From NCBI GenBank assembly GCA_023634235.1, contig JAMKCF010000003.1:16586742-16650741 (forward strand): a stretch of DNA of 64,000 nucleotides, given 5' to 3'. The stretch comes from Pisaster brevispinus. Taxonomy: Eukaryota; Echinodermata; Asteroidea; Forcipulatida; Asteriidae. The position numbers and the translations under genes are program-made. The notes beneath the pieces are model-generated. The model made no database searches. It was not told the DNA's origin and saw only the letters and a program-made list of their open reading frames with translations. Position 1 is the first letter of the stretch, and the number at the start of each line of letters is the position of its first letter. Shown one piece after another: positions 9,701-18,285 of this stretch.

Positions 9701-12517
9701 TGTCCAAATCAAACTACAGATGTCACACTGATACATACGATCGAACAGTAACTATTCATTGCAGGGCTTCTGCTGGCAGGCAAATGATGTGTTTAACATA
9801 TGTGTTTAAGGAATATTTTTAATTTTTACTTTTAAAATTAGCACTACAAAAGTTACGCACCACTGAATTAGATTTGAGGTCCCCCTACAATGTACTCTAC
9901 TCCTCAACCATCTAAAATTATGAAACCAATATAAGCATAGGTTAAGACACATTGATTTTTTTCATACCAACATGTATTACTTTATGTTTTTGTCTGTCCA
10001 AACACAAAGTCACATGTACAACACAACATCATCCACTGTAGAATGTGTGGTTCACTTTTCATTAAAATGCACAAAGGACTTGCACAAGTTAATTCCCTCA
10101 GCATAATATGCAACATTGTGGGGTGTGTCACTTTTAGGTGTTGTGATTGGTCGATTGTCCCGCATGGTTGACTGCTTTGACATTGAGGAGTTTATCAGGC
10201 CACTCATTCCATGCTGGTGGTGTGATGTGATTCATGCATTGGAAACTGGGATAAAGAAAACAGTGTTGTCAAGACTATTGTTTGGCATGCCTGCCACATA
10301 TTTGAAGACAGTAACCTTAGCTTACAATTACACGGAGTACACACACTCAAGTTTGGCCATTCCCATTTGTAGTTTGGCTGGCCCAACTGTTTACTGGGAG
10401 GATTATCTGCAGGGCCTACATGTAATTTCATGGCTCTGCTTACTGCCAAATTCTGCGCTTGCGATCACCATTCTCCGCTTACTGTGCAAGTGCCGAATTT
10501 CTGTGCTAGCTGTGTAAGCGAAGAATGCCTAGTAATGTGGAGTAAGCACGCGCTCAAGCAAAAATTCTCTTGACGTACACACATGTAAGCACTGAATTCT
10601 GCTTCCGTAACCGCCGATTCTTTGCTTATGGCAAGCAGAGCCCCAGGGCCCAATTTCATAGAGCTGCTTAATGGCCGATTTTGTGCTCACTGCGCGATTT
10701 CTATTTCATAGCGCTGCTAAACCGTAAGCACATGAAAAGGCATGCTAACCTTCCTGTGCTTACTGTATGAAAATGAATGACGTAAAAATGCAAATCCATG
10801 GTGAACGCGCAAGATGGATGCCTAATATTCTTGCTAACCTGTGAAATACATTTACGCTTTATTTAAGCAAATTTTTCTGCTATAGTTAGCACAAAAATTG
10901 GCTTAGCGTTTTTAAGCAGCGCTCAGGGCCCAATATCATAAAACCTGTAAGCACAAAAACTTGCTAAGCACAGACAAATATTGCTTTGCAGAAACTGGTT
11001 ACGAGCCAAAATTCCATAAGTTTTACATTGTTGTGACTGGTGCCCCACTCAATTTTTGCTTAGCATAGAAAATTACAGCAGTATTTTCTGCTTAAAACAG
11101 CTTTATGCAAAGCCCAGGTCCCAACTAACTAAAAGAAAAGTACTAGGTCACAAAGTTTATCAAAGTGCTTTTCTTTGTATGAACATAAAAAACAAATTAA
11201 GAAATACATTTAAGTTAAAAATGACAAATTTATTAATAGGAGTAGGACCTAGTTTAGTTCTAATTAATCAGTAAATCAAAATGTTAACTTGTTCTAAGTT
11301 TCAAATTTCCTCATTATGATTAAGTCAACTTACCTACTTAAGAAAAAGAAGCTCTAATTATATTTTAATTTAAGAAAAGGACAGAATTGGTTAAGACCAA
11401 GCTAATACTATAGTACTATAGGGTTGCACTTGCAGGTTACTAGTTAGTTATTATTCTTACCCTACTTCTTTGGTATTGGTGGTTACTGGCCTCCTGTTGA
11501 TGCTGATACGCTGGTCCTTTTTACAGTCAAATTATAAATGTTAAATACAATATAAAATACTTATTACTTAATACTAAAATAGTTTTTCTTCTACCTAAAT
11601 GATAATGGTGTCTTCTAGCCAGATAGTTGCTGTCTAGGAGTGGTAGGCCTATACTGCCAATTCAGTTCCTATCCAGCCTTTGGACGACCATTTACTATAG
11701 TAAAAGCTAACCCTAAATTGAAAGACGTAAGATTTTAGATCTGCCAACATGGAGTTTTAGATGTGTCTCCATTGGAAGCTGGAGAAGAGTGAGAGAGTCT
11801 TTTTTGTCTCCATGTGTTTTTATATGGCCTATGTACAACAATTAAATGATTACGGTGTGCTCTGGGAATGCACAAAAGAAGTAAACTAAATTCCTTTATA
11901 TTATTACACTTGTTTTCTTGTTACTCCCCCTAGCTAAGGTAGAAAGTCTATTGTGGCTATTCAGTTGACATTCCAGTAACAGTTACACAAAGGGAATGGC
12001 AACAGTCTGTTCATGCAAGCACTGATAAAAAGACACGTTTGGCAGCTGTTTATGGAATTTCATTACAGTACTTTCTAGGCTCAAAACACGAGGCCATAAC
12101 CATTAATATTATTAATATTAATTATTAGTTGTTATTATCATGGAGGAAGGAAAGATAAGAAAGGTTAAATAAAAAGTAAATATTTTTTTTAACATAGTAA
12201 TTTTTTAACGATAGCTAGTCGAAAAAAAAAAATGTAATTGAGAAATAATTGATGATGATGATGGTGAACACTTTTTTACAATCAACAAACTTTTTCACAA
12301 CCAACAACAGCAACACACACAGTGCCCAAACTCGGTCGCTTGCACTGAGTGTACATACTGTACACGTACTATAATTACGCGCTGGTAACTTACCTCTTAA
12401 CTTTAGGTTTGTGTGATTTCGATTTATTTCTTCACGGAATGCATCCATATTCGTGCGTTTCTTTCGGTCAGGAGCCCACATGACTTTAGCTTGACTGTCA
12501 CTCTCTCGATCCATCAT
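556..12517 (-). CDS. AACS: Acetoacetyl-CoA synthetase, 5' half (seven exons; gene continues beyond position 1)
   Basis: This cytosolic ligase activates acetoacetate with ATP and CoA to acetoacetyl-CoA, feeding ketone bodies into sterol and fatty acid synthesis. CDS = complement of 12394-12517, 6553-6656, 4207-4324, 3184-3297, 2180-2277, 1014-1210 and 556-709. All have AG acceptors and GT donors, and the phases chain without error to 303 residues. Exons 2-3 match the N-terminal acetyl-CoA synthetase family region. Exons 3-7 enter the AMP-binding domain: [17 protein letters not shown] in exon 3, [16 protein letters not shown] in exon 4, [20 protein letters not shown] in exon 5, and the adenylate-forming signature SSGTTGAPK at residues 288-296 in exon 7. 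The match to animal AACS is close and collinear. The start is an ATG pair at 12517/12514, and the N-terminal length fits the family. The C-terminal half (about 370 residues in relatives) lies outside the window. Nothing suggests a pseudogene. Confidence 0.93.
710..1013 (-). other. AACS: AACS intron 6
   Basis: A 304-bp intron bounded by GTTAGA and CACAG. Nothing else is recognisable in it. Confidence 0.8.
1014..1210 (-). CDS. AACS: AACS coding exon 6
   Basis: Encodes residues 187-251 plus two bases. It begins [20 protein letters not shown] and ends with the IDISNIPN segment. Acceptor CTTTACAG, donor AATAG|GTTAGA. Phase 0 in, phase 2 out. Confidence 0.93.
1211..2179 (-). other. AACS: AACS intron 5
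   Basis: A 969-bp intron. Apart from the short reverse transcriptase relic near its 3' end (gene sense), it is AT-rich with no other feature that I can name. Confidence 0.8.
1252..1317 (+). pseudogene. Non-LTR retrotransposon reverse transcriptase remnant
   Basis: In the plus frame starting at 1261 the DNA encodes [16 protein letters not shown]. This is the conserved RT motif around SGVPQGSxLGPxLF of LINE-type (non-LTR) reverse transcriptases. An in-frame stop lies just upstream at 1249-1251, and similarity ends in an AT-rich stretch after about 1317. It lies inside AACS intron 5, antisense to the gene and about 40 bp from the exon 6 acceptor. It is far too short to be functional. The element family cannot be told from so little. 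Confidence 0.6.
2180..2277 (-). CDS. AACS: AACS coding exon 5
   Basis: Encodes the rest of residue 154 and residues 155-186. [20 protein letters not shown] is almost invariant in animal AACS. Acceptor TTGTCGCAG, donor ATG|GTAAGC. Phase 1 in, phase 0 out. Confidence 0.93.
2278..3183 (-). other. AACS: AACS intron 4
   Basis: A 906-bp AT-rich intron with an A-run near 2,670 and a short A-run near 3,118. No coding or mobile element signature was seen. Confidence 0.8.
3184..3297 (-). CDS. AACS: AACS coding exon 4
   Basis: Encodes residues 116-153 plus one base, including [17 protein letters not shown] near the start of the AMP-binding domain. Acceptor TTATTTCAG, donor GTAG|GTAAGG. The phases fit exons 3 and 5. 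Confidence 0.92.
   Translation of the reverse strand, partial: RRAKRTLFVLRTDSFERMWLGTPLPCARWVSNQEIGS
3298..4206 (-). other. AACS: AACS intron 3
   Basis: A 909-bp intron. It holds a C-run at about 3,475-3,488 and no recognisable gene or mobile element. Confidence 0.8.
4207..4324 (-). CDS. AACS: AACS coding exon 3
   Basis: Encodes residues 77-115 plus one base. It contains [20 protein letters not shown], a hallmark AACS stretch. A T-rich acceptor (TTTTTTTCAG) precedes it; the donor is G|GTACTT. Phase 0 in, phase 1 out. Confidence 0.92.
4325..6552 (-). other. AACS: AACS intron 2
   Basis: A 2.2-kb intron. Its main content is the inverted-repeat element at 4,784-5,744. A weak tRNA-like A box in minus orientation (TAGCTCAGTTT) near 6,260-6,285 hints at a SINE fragment, but its B box is too degenerate to call. 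Confidence 0.75.
4784..5744. mobile_element. Candidate non-autonomous DNA transposon (large MITE) in AACS intron 2
   Basis: The two ends are imperfect inverted repeats. The left end reads CGGTCGATTTCACGAAAC and the right end, reverse complemented, reads CCGTCGATTTCACCAAAC. Subterminal TCCTAACTTAGGAC-type palindromes and TAGGATCGATCCTA-type repeats crowd both ends. A CAG sits directly outside each end (4781-4783 and 5745-5747), a possible 3-bp target duplication. No transposase frame is visible in the 960-bp interior. The superfamily is uncertain. Confidence 0.6.
6553..6656 (-). CDS. AACS: AACS coding exon 2
   Basis: Completes residue 42 and encodes residues 43-76. The segment [20 protein letters not shown] matches the N-terminal region of the acetyl-CoA synthetase superfamily. 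The acceptor is TTTGCAG and the donor AAT|GTACGT. It enters in phase 1 and leaves in phase 0, fitting both neighbours. Confidence 0.88.
6836..7250 (+). mobile_element. tRNA-derived SINE
   Basis: The head starts GTGTCGTGGCCGAGC. It has an A box at about 6842 (TGGCCGAGCAG) and a B box GGTTCAAGTCC at 6901-6911, so it is tRNA-like (Leu/Ser type). The body has the wording common in marine invertebrate tRNA-SINEs: TTAAGCAAGACACTTAACC, then GAGACGTAAAGCCG. The tail has GCGCCTTGAGTG and GAGCGCTATAAGAAG. It lies in AACS intron 1, antisense to the gene. The 3' boundary is approximate. Confidence 0.75.
10410..11117. mobile_element. Cluster of three related MITEs
   Basis: Three copies of one inverted-repeat family lie end to end at about 10,410-10,643, 10,644-10,923 and 10,924-11,117. 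Each begins CAGGGCC followed by an AATTTCAT or AATATCAT segment. Copies 1 and 3 close with a degenerate inverse of the start, for example GGCAAGCAGAGCC in copy 1 and CAGCTTTATGCAAAGCCCAG in copy 3. Copy 2 ends in TTAAGCAGCGCT and seems to lack its last bases. The interiors are built of variants of the words TGCTTA and CTAAGC. No coding capacity. Confidence 0.6.
12394..12517 (-). CDS. AACS: AACS coding exon 1
   Basis: Encodes residues 1-41 plus one base. It contains the [17 protein letters not shown] stretch typical of the AACS N-terminus. The donor reads AGAG|GTAAGT, a near-consensus site. Two tandem Met codons open the frame; the first is taken as the start, but the second at 12514 is equally possible. 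It is separated from exon 2 by a 5.7-kb intron. Confidence 0.85.
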
Positions 12518-12900
12518 CTCCGATTTTAGAGATTTCCTGTAGAGAGTAAATTATTTCCCGCGAACTGTTCGACCAAGTCGTGCTAGACTACATGTACATG
12601 TCTTTTCTTAGTGATCGTGGTTGACGTCGTACGTTCGGCGGCGGGCGGCGTTGACGGTCTATCTTGCTAGCTATATAGAGAGCTAGCTAGCCACGTACGT
12701 GTACTATACAGTACACACCACCGGTCTCCCCCCGGCCCGCCCATTTTTTCCCCCAGGACATTTGAGGACTTTAGCATAAATGGGCGTGTATTCTACGCCG
12801 GAATCAGTCATCGCGCGTGCGCTGTACCTCGGTAAAAAAGGTTCGATAAGAGGTACGTAGCATGTACAGAGAGTCCAACAACACAGGCTGCGGACGACAT
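12518..12900 (-). promoter_or_regulatory. AACS upstream region: putative 5' UTR and promoter
   Basis: This is the sequence directly upstream of the AACS start codon. It is richer in C, G and CpG than the neighbouring introns, for example the CGGCGGCGGGCGGCG tract near 12,640 and CCCCCCGGCCCGCCC near 12,730. No clear TATA box or transcription start can be fixed by eye. The position, not a motif, is the main argument. Confidence 0.35.
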
Positions 12901-12963
12901 GTTATCATTTTTTGGGGTCACTGAATGATGATTGTTCCGCCCCAAACTTGACAATCGTCCATC

Positions 12964-12983
12964 GTCCCAACTATAGTTGGGAC
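12964..12983. repeat. Perfect 20-bp palindrome
   Basis: GTCCCAACTATAGTTGGGAC equals its own reverse complement. A further GTCCCAACT-type arm occurs near 13,017. Could be a hairpin of a small inverted-repeat element; function unknown. Confidence 0.85.
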
Positions 12984-13141
12984 TGGTCCCCCAGCTTGGA
13001 CGTTAAAGTTGGGGCGTCCCAACTAACACAAAGCACCCCGTGAATAAACTGAAAACATACATGTACATGTTATAACAGTAAATGTCATAGTATTGAACAG
13101 TGATGAACAAACCGAACGCAACACAAATGTGCTATGTGAAA

Positions 13142-13187
13142 GTACATGTACATGTACATGTACATGTACATGTACATGTACATGTAC
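13142..13187. repeat. (GTACAT)n microsatellite
   Basis: About 46 bp of the self-complementary hexamer GTACAT/ATGTAC in tandem. Shorter runs of the same hexamer occur elsewhere, for example near 14,183-14,196 and 14,811-14,820. Confidence 0.9.
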
Positions 13188-13194
13188 TTTACAT

Positions 13195-14155
13195 TTTGTA
13201 CAAAAATGCGTCGCGGCTTGCTGAGTCTTGATTGCCTAATAACTGATTTGCTAAACGTTTGACACTTACCATTCGGTGTGATTATGAGGTATTAAATGCA
13301 CATTGTTTCATATATTTGTTTGTTTATCTATTTATATTTATCTTTAAGAAGTTAGCGATGAAGTGTTTTTACACCCTGTGATTCCAGATGGAAACAAAAA
13401 TCTAAATTAGTGTTTTTACACTTTATATGTGACATTTGTGAAAAGGGAAAACAGCGATCTGTTAAAGTAGGGCTTACTTCATCCACAGCCCCCTATAAAT
13501 TCTCACAAAAGTGTGACACTTGAGAAAATTATAAATATACACCAGAAATGCACTGGCGCAATAAAAAACGTTTTTTTCTTCAAATAAAAATAAATAAATA
13601 AATAAATAAAAACATACAAATACAATAAATCATAATCGTGCACTTCGGAATAAGATCGATTGGAAGGGGGGGGGGGGGGGTAGTCTCCTTAGAACCCATA
13701 AATGGATTTAGGAATGGCCATTCAGCCTTGATGTAAAAAGTTATCGATGTCCAGAAATTTATCTGTGTTTTGTACACTGTGCATGAATGATGACCACAAG
13801 GGACCTTGGGCCAGTGGTGGTATGTGGAATGAAATAGTTGTGGGGATCACGCGACCGGCTGTTCTTCGGCTACCGCCGCTTCACAAGGGTGTATAGATTG
13901 TGATGAACCCAGTCCAACCACAAAATATTTATATTAAACTACATGTAGGCTCATCAAGTTGCGTCTGTTTGTACTGCAGTGTACTTTCATCACAAACATT
14001 TAGGACCATTTCTAATTTCATTTAATGTGTTTCTTCTTTCATTATGACCGTCGGTGTATTTTATTACTAACCCTCCCTCCCCTTCCCAACCCTATCCCAA
14101 CATATATTATCGGGCAATCAAGACTCGGCAAGCCGCGACGCATTTTTGTACACAA
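13195..14155. mobile_element. Candidate terminal-inverted-repeat element, about 960 bp
   Basis: About 40 bp at 13,195-13,236 recur inverted at 14,112-14,155. Shared words are GTACAAAAATGCGTCGCGG and, after GCTTGC, GAGTCTTGATTGCC; only a few bases differ. GTACAT-rich sequence lies just outside both ends. The interior is AT-rich, includes an (AAAT)n run near 13,590 and a G-run near 13,665, and has no transposase-like frame. It is probably a non-autonomous DNA transposon. The target duplication cannot be read because of the flanking microsatellite. Confidence 0.55.
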
Positions 14156-14415
14156 TGTACTGTACATAATTATACAGTATGTACATGTACATGTACAGTG
14201 TACATTACATACACGTGAGTGTATTTCAACCCACAACTATTACGTCCAAGTACGCATGTGCAAGGGGAAATGTAAAGTTTACTACGCCCATTTATGTTAA
14301 TTACCCACTAAGGCATTTAAGCGTAGGTCCCATGTGCGCATGGGGTGTTAGTTTTAATATAGGAGTCAGCGATGTCAGAGATGTAAAATGGCTCCATAAC
14401 CATGGTTTAATCTAT

Positions 14416-14575
14416 GCTAATAGATCGATTGCACATGACGTCACTGACCGCCGTCTTTGATGAACAACAATGGAAAAGTGCACACATGTACGCGCTGCGC
14501 ACGAGTCTCAGATAATAGCCTTTCACGCGTGCACGTTTCATCAAAGATGGCGGCCAATGCAAGCGGTCTATTATA
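14416..14575. mobile_element. Small MITE, about 160 bp
   Basis: The left arm contains GACCGCCGTCTTTGATGA and the right arm, reverse complemented, GGCCGCCATCTTTGATGA. Outside these, CTAATAGATCG pairs imperfectly with the inverse of CGGTCTATTATAG. The size and arm structure fit a MITE; the family is unknown. Confidence 0.5.
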
Positions 14576-14708
14576 GAAGTAATGGAGCAATGGTTAAAAG
14601 AAGGAAAATTCACCAAACTTAGTTTTACTCTGTTGATCTACTTTGGTTTATTTACCATCCGTGACAATGATTACACAGTTGGTAATCACTCTATTGTCTT
14701 CCCCCAAC

Positions 14709-14738
14709 ATGTGTAGGCCCTCTATAGGGCCTACGTGT
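14709..14738. repeat. Hairpin-forming inverted repeat
   Basis: GTAGGCCC and GGGCCTAC flank a six-base loop, with partly pairing ACATGT and ACGTGT outside. No T-run follows, so nothing points to a terminator. Confidence 0.6.
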
Positions 14739-15338
14739 CAACAGGTTTCTTGCAATTCAAGGTTCACAACACACTAACACACACATTCCAGAAACTCCAC
14801 TGTTCACTACATGTACATGTATCCTCTAACATAAGGCGCTCCAGGCACAATGAAAAGGAATCATTTTTTTTAGTGCGCAATTTAACAATGAGCCTTATAA
14901 GTTGTAACTGGTTAACTTTTATCCACATTGTAATTTTTTAGATTGTGTCCCAAAATCATTTCAATTATTTTATAAAGCAGCACTTAAAACAATAAAAAAA
15001 AAACGATGAGAAAGTCAGGCTTTTATCTGAATTCAGACTTTTTTTTATGTCTGTCTGGTGACAAAAGACACAGTTCAATTTTGTGCAGGTGAAATAAATC
15101 CTGCTCCTTGATCTACTGCTGAGGATACTGTTTCCGGTACCAGGCTTGGGGTATTTATTAAGACGGTGTTTTGGTTTTGTGATCGAGACAGTTTTGTAAA
15201 CCTTAATGTCGGACCCTGTCTATTGCAGTCGTCCTCTTTGTGCGTTGCGCCCGTGTGCATTGCGCCCGTGCGCTCTTATACAGCACGCAATTATCACAGC
15301 GCGCAAACTGTTGTTTTTATTTTACTTTCTTGTTCTTT

Positions 15339-15446
15339 ATAATTAGAAGCGTTAATGATCTTGAGGTGATCACATCGAACCGAATTACTCCGGTGTTTTG
15401 TATAAATTTAATATCACCTCTCGTCAATCTACCCTGTCCCTTACAG
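15339..15446. repeat. 108-bp direct duplication, copy 1
   Basis: Begins ATAATTAGAAGCGTTAATGA and ends CCCTGTCCCTTACAG. It differs from copy 2 (15,732-15,839) at only two sites that I can see (ATCACATCG versus ATCGCATCG, TTTAATATC versus TTTGATATC). Such high identity suggests a recent duplication. Confidence 0.9.
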
Positions 15447-15731
15447 GTAGGCTTCTTACTTTATTATCTTAATGAATCGTATAAACGATGATTTTATTGT
15501 TTAATATATCATATGATAATTTTAGAGGAAATATCTCACTCCGTTTTAAATTAAATAAATCGTAAGTTTATTTAACGTTAAAAAGAGTTGTTGACTTTCA
15601 GAAGAAATTAATGTGTGAGATCGCTATTATTTCCATATACACAGTTTCGTAAAGTAATTTGTTGTTTATATAAACATTACTTCGATTGCTGTTCATTTAA
15701 GTAGCGTCTATCATTTTATTGTTGTAATATA

Positions 15732-15839
15732 ATAATTAGAAGCGTTAATGATCTTGAGGTGATCGCATCGAACCGAATTACTCCGGTGTTTTGTATAAAT
15801 TTGATATCACCTCTCGTCAATCTACCCTGTCCCTTACAG
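15732..15839. repeat. 108-bp direct duplication, copy 2
   Basis: Second copy of the 15,339-15,446 block, 393 bp downstream in the same orientation. Its right edge (TTACAG) borders unrelated sequence from 15,840 (ATCACGCTTTGG), while copy 1 is followed by GTAGGC, so the homology stops exactly at the AG. Read on the minus strand the edge is a GTAAGG donor-like site. Confidence 0.9.
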
Positions 15840-16496
15840 ATCACGCTTTGGGGAGCCGGCCCGGTCCGCCTCTTCGCACTTCCATCCATTCGTATTGCTG
15901 ATACCAACCTCCGATGAGTATGAAGCTCCGCTCAACCATAGGATAGAGAAGCCCCACAAACTGATTGTACTTAAATCCCAACACTTGTAAATTCATTGTA
16001 TATGTTTTGATTAATGATTGATTTGAATAATAATAAGAAGGAGCAATGCATATCTCTGTTTGATCTTTTATTTTAACTAATATAGACGAACCGACCAGGT
16101 CCTTCAAAAATTACTTATAGCCAAAAGTTAAGAAGACCTGTGACATTTTTAATCACACAAAAATTGGTTTAACAAAAATTAATATTAGAATTTTGCCAAT
16201 GACAAATTTCAATTATTAAGACTTAATTTTTATTGCACTTTATTATAAAAAACAAAATTTATGGCAAATACATGTTTTCTCTTCGATACTTAGTCGCCAT
16301 GTTGGTTGCCACACTTGACGAATCAATTGCCTTAATCGTTCGAGTGAAACACACAGACCACGCATACATGATACAAATGGCAAATTCACTTAAGGTTTGC
16401 GCAAATTGCAAACAGGGTTTGAACCCTAACCGGTTTGTGTTTTTTATTTTACTATAAAAAGTAAACAATCATATTTAAAATAAAGAACACTTTCAG
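15840..16496. other. Region between the duplication and the array
   Basis: No gene is identified. On the minus strand 15,841-15,990 reads openly as a hydrophobic, tryptophan- and tyrosine-containing stretch (FVGLLYPMVERSFILIGGWY). It could be part of an exon, but I do not recognise the family and the frame stops at once. The rest is AT-rich. Confidence 0.3.
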
Positions 16497-16770
16497 TAGA
16501 TCAGTCAGTTAGCACAAATGGATAGGTGATGGTCTTCCAAGACCCGTGTTCGAGGCCAGGTCGGATCAAACCAAGCAATGTGTTTCTTTTTAACTCAATA
16601 AAAATAGATTTGACATTATATATTGGGAAAAAAGAAAGGGAGGTCTTGGGCAGTAAGTTAGCACAGAGGTGAAAAGGCCGGCTTATTGAGAGCAGGTGAG
16701 AGGGTCGAATCCTGCTTGTTCCAATTATTGCCAAAAAGGCAACAGGCAACAGGCAAGATGCAACGGTTCG
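16497..16770 (+). repeat. Decayed edge units of the tRNA-like array
   Basis: Two to three tRNA-like modules with weak similarity to the main array. They have A-box-like TTAGCACAAATGG and TTAGCACAGAGG, and B-box-like GTGTTCGAGGCC (16,547), AGGGTCGAATCC (16,698) and ACGGTTCGAATCC (16,763). The roughly 150-bp spacing of the first two already equals the array period. This is the left border of the tandem array. Confidence 0.6.
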
Positions 16771-17439
16771 AATCCCTGCAGGGTCCTTGATCCACTTTTT
16801 TCCCTTTTTTTCTGAGTCTATAGATTTGAATCATGATTTCACTTATGACGAAATAGTTTTGTTTGTCTATGCGTGGAGCAGGTAGCCCAGTGGTTGGGAG
16901 ATAGTGTTGGATCGGGACCAGGGTTCGAATCCGGGCATGGTCCTTGATTCACTTTTTCTTTTTTCTCAGTCTTTAGATTTGAATCATGATTTCACTAATG
17001 ACGAAATAATTTGCGTGGAACAGATAGCCCAGTGGTTGGGAGATAGTTTCTGGTGGATCGGGTCCACGGTTCGAATCCCGGCAGTGTCCTTGATTCACTT
17101 TTTCCTTTTTCTGAGTCTAAAAATTTGAATCATGATTTCACTTATGTGGTAGTAATTTCGCTTGTGTTTGCGTGGAACACATAGCCCAGTGGTTGGGAGA
17201 TGGTGGATCGGGACCACGGTTCGAAACCCGACAAGGTCCTTGATTCACTGTTTCTTTTTCTGAGTCTAAGGATTTGAATCATGATTTCACTTATGACGAA
17301 TGATTTTCGCTTGTCTTTGCGTGGAACAGATAGCCCAGTGGTTGGGAGATAGTTTCTGGTGGATCGGGACCACGGTTCGAATCCCGGCAGTGTCCTTCAT
17401 TCACTTTTTCCTTTTTCTGAGTCTAAAGATTTGAATCAT

Positions 17440-18285
17440 GATTTCACTTATGTGGTAGGAATTTCGCTTGTCTTTGCGTGGAACACCTAGCCCAGTGGTT
17501 GAGAGATAGTTTCTGGTGGATCGGGACCACGGTTCGAAACCCGACAAGGTCCTTGGTTCACTTTTTCTTTTTCTGAGTCTAAGGATTTGAATCATGATTT
17601 CATTTATGACGTATGAATTTCGCTTGTCTTTGCGTGGAACAGATAGCCCAGTGGTTGGGAGATAGTTTCTGATAGATCGGGACCACGGTTCGAATCCCGA
17701 CAAGGTTCTTGATTCACTTTTTCTTTTTTTCTGAGTCTAAAGATTTGAATCATGATTTCACTTATGTTGTAGGAATTTTGCTTGTCTTTGCGTGGAACAG
17801 ATAGCCCAGATGTTGGGAGATAGTTTCTGGTGGGTCGGGACCACGGTTCGAATCCCGGCAGTGTCCTTGATCTTCTTCTTCTTCTTTTTTTTTTTGAGTC
17901 TAAGGATTTGAATCATGATTTCACTTATGACGTATGAATTTCGCTTTTCTTTGCGTGAAGCAGATAGCCCAGTGGTTGGGAGATAGTTTCTGCTGGATCG
18001 GGACCCCGGTTCGAATCCCGGCAGGGTCTTTGATTCACTTTTTTCTTTTTTCTAAGTCTAAAGATTTGAATCATGATTTCACTTATGAGGTAAGAATTTC
18101 GCATGTCTTTGCGTGGAACAGATAGCCTAGTGGTCGGGAGATAGTGTCTGGTGGATCGGTACCACGGTTCGAATCCCGGCAGGGTCCTTGATTCACTTTT
18201 TCTTTTTTCTAAATCTAAGGATTCGAATCATGATTTCACAGATGACGTATGAATTCGCTTGTCTTTGCGTGGAACAGATAGCCTA
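17440..18285 (+). repeat. Partial extra copy of the higher-order block (1,414-bp offset)
   Basis: This matches 18,854-19,699 nearly base for base, 1,414 bp (nine units) away. Similarity stops inside a unit, where TAGCCTAGTGGTCGGG is replaced by TAGCCCAGTGGTTGGG. That marks an exchange junction. Confidence 0.7.

Larger units (their letters stand above)
6657..12393 (-). other. AACS: AACS intron 1
   Basis: A 5.7-kb intron between exon 2 and exon 1. It contains the SINE at 6,836-7,250 and the MITE cluster at 10,410-11,117. Other content: a short direct repeat (CGATTGCAATA followed by TTTGTGTA) at 8,172-8,192 and 8,212-8,232; a doubled CTCGAGAGATA near 8,938-8,960; and AT-rich sequence with scattered ACATGT motifs. 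The remaining stretches show no gene. Confidence 0.75.
12901..15338. other. Intergenic region with small elements
   Basis: Apart from the listed palindromes, microsatellite, inverted-repeat elements and hairpin, this stretch is AT-rich with scattered ACATGT words. The short open frames in it show no protein family motif, codon pattern or splice context. Confidence 0.5.

Noticed and set aside
10116..10517. Plus-strand 133-codon open frame in AACS intron 1
   Set aside because: It overlaps a MITE, shows no domain or conserved motif and has no splice or promoter context.
14025..14460. Overlapping plus-strand open frames near the GTACAT repeats
   Set aside because: Low-complexity translations (repeated MYMYM and HVHVQ) from microsatellite DNA.
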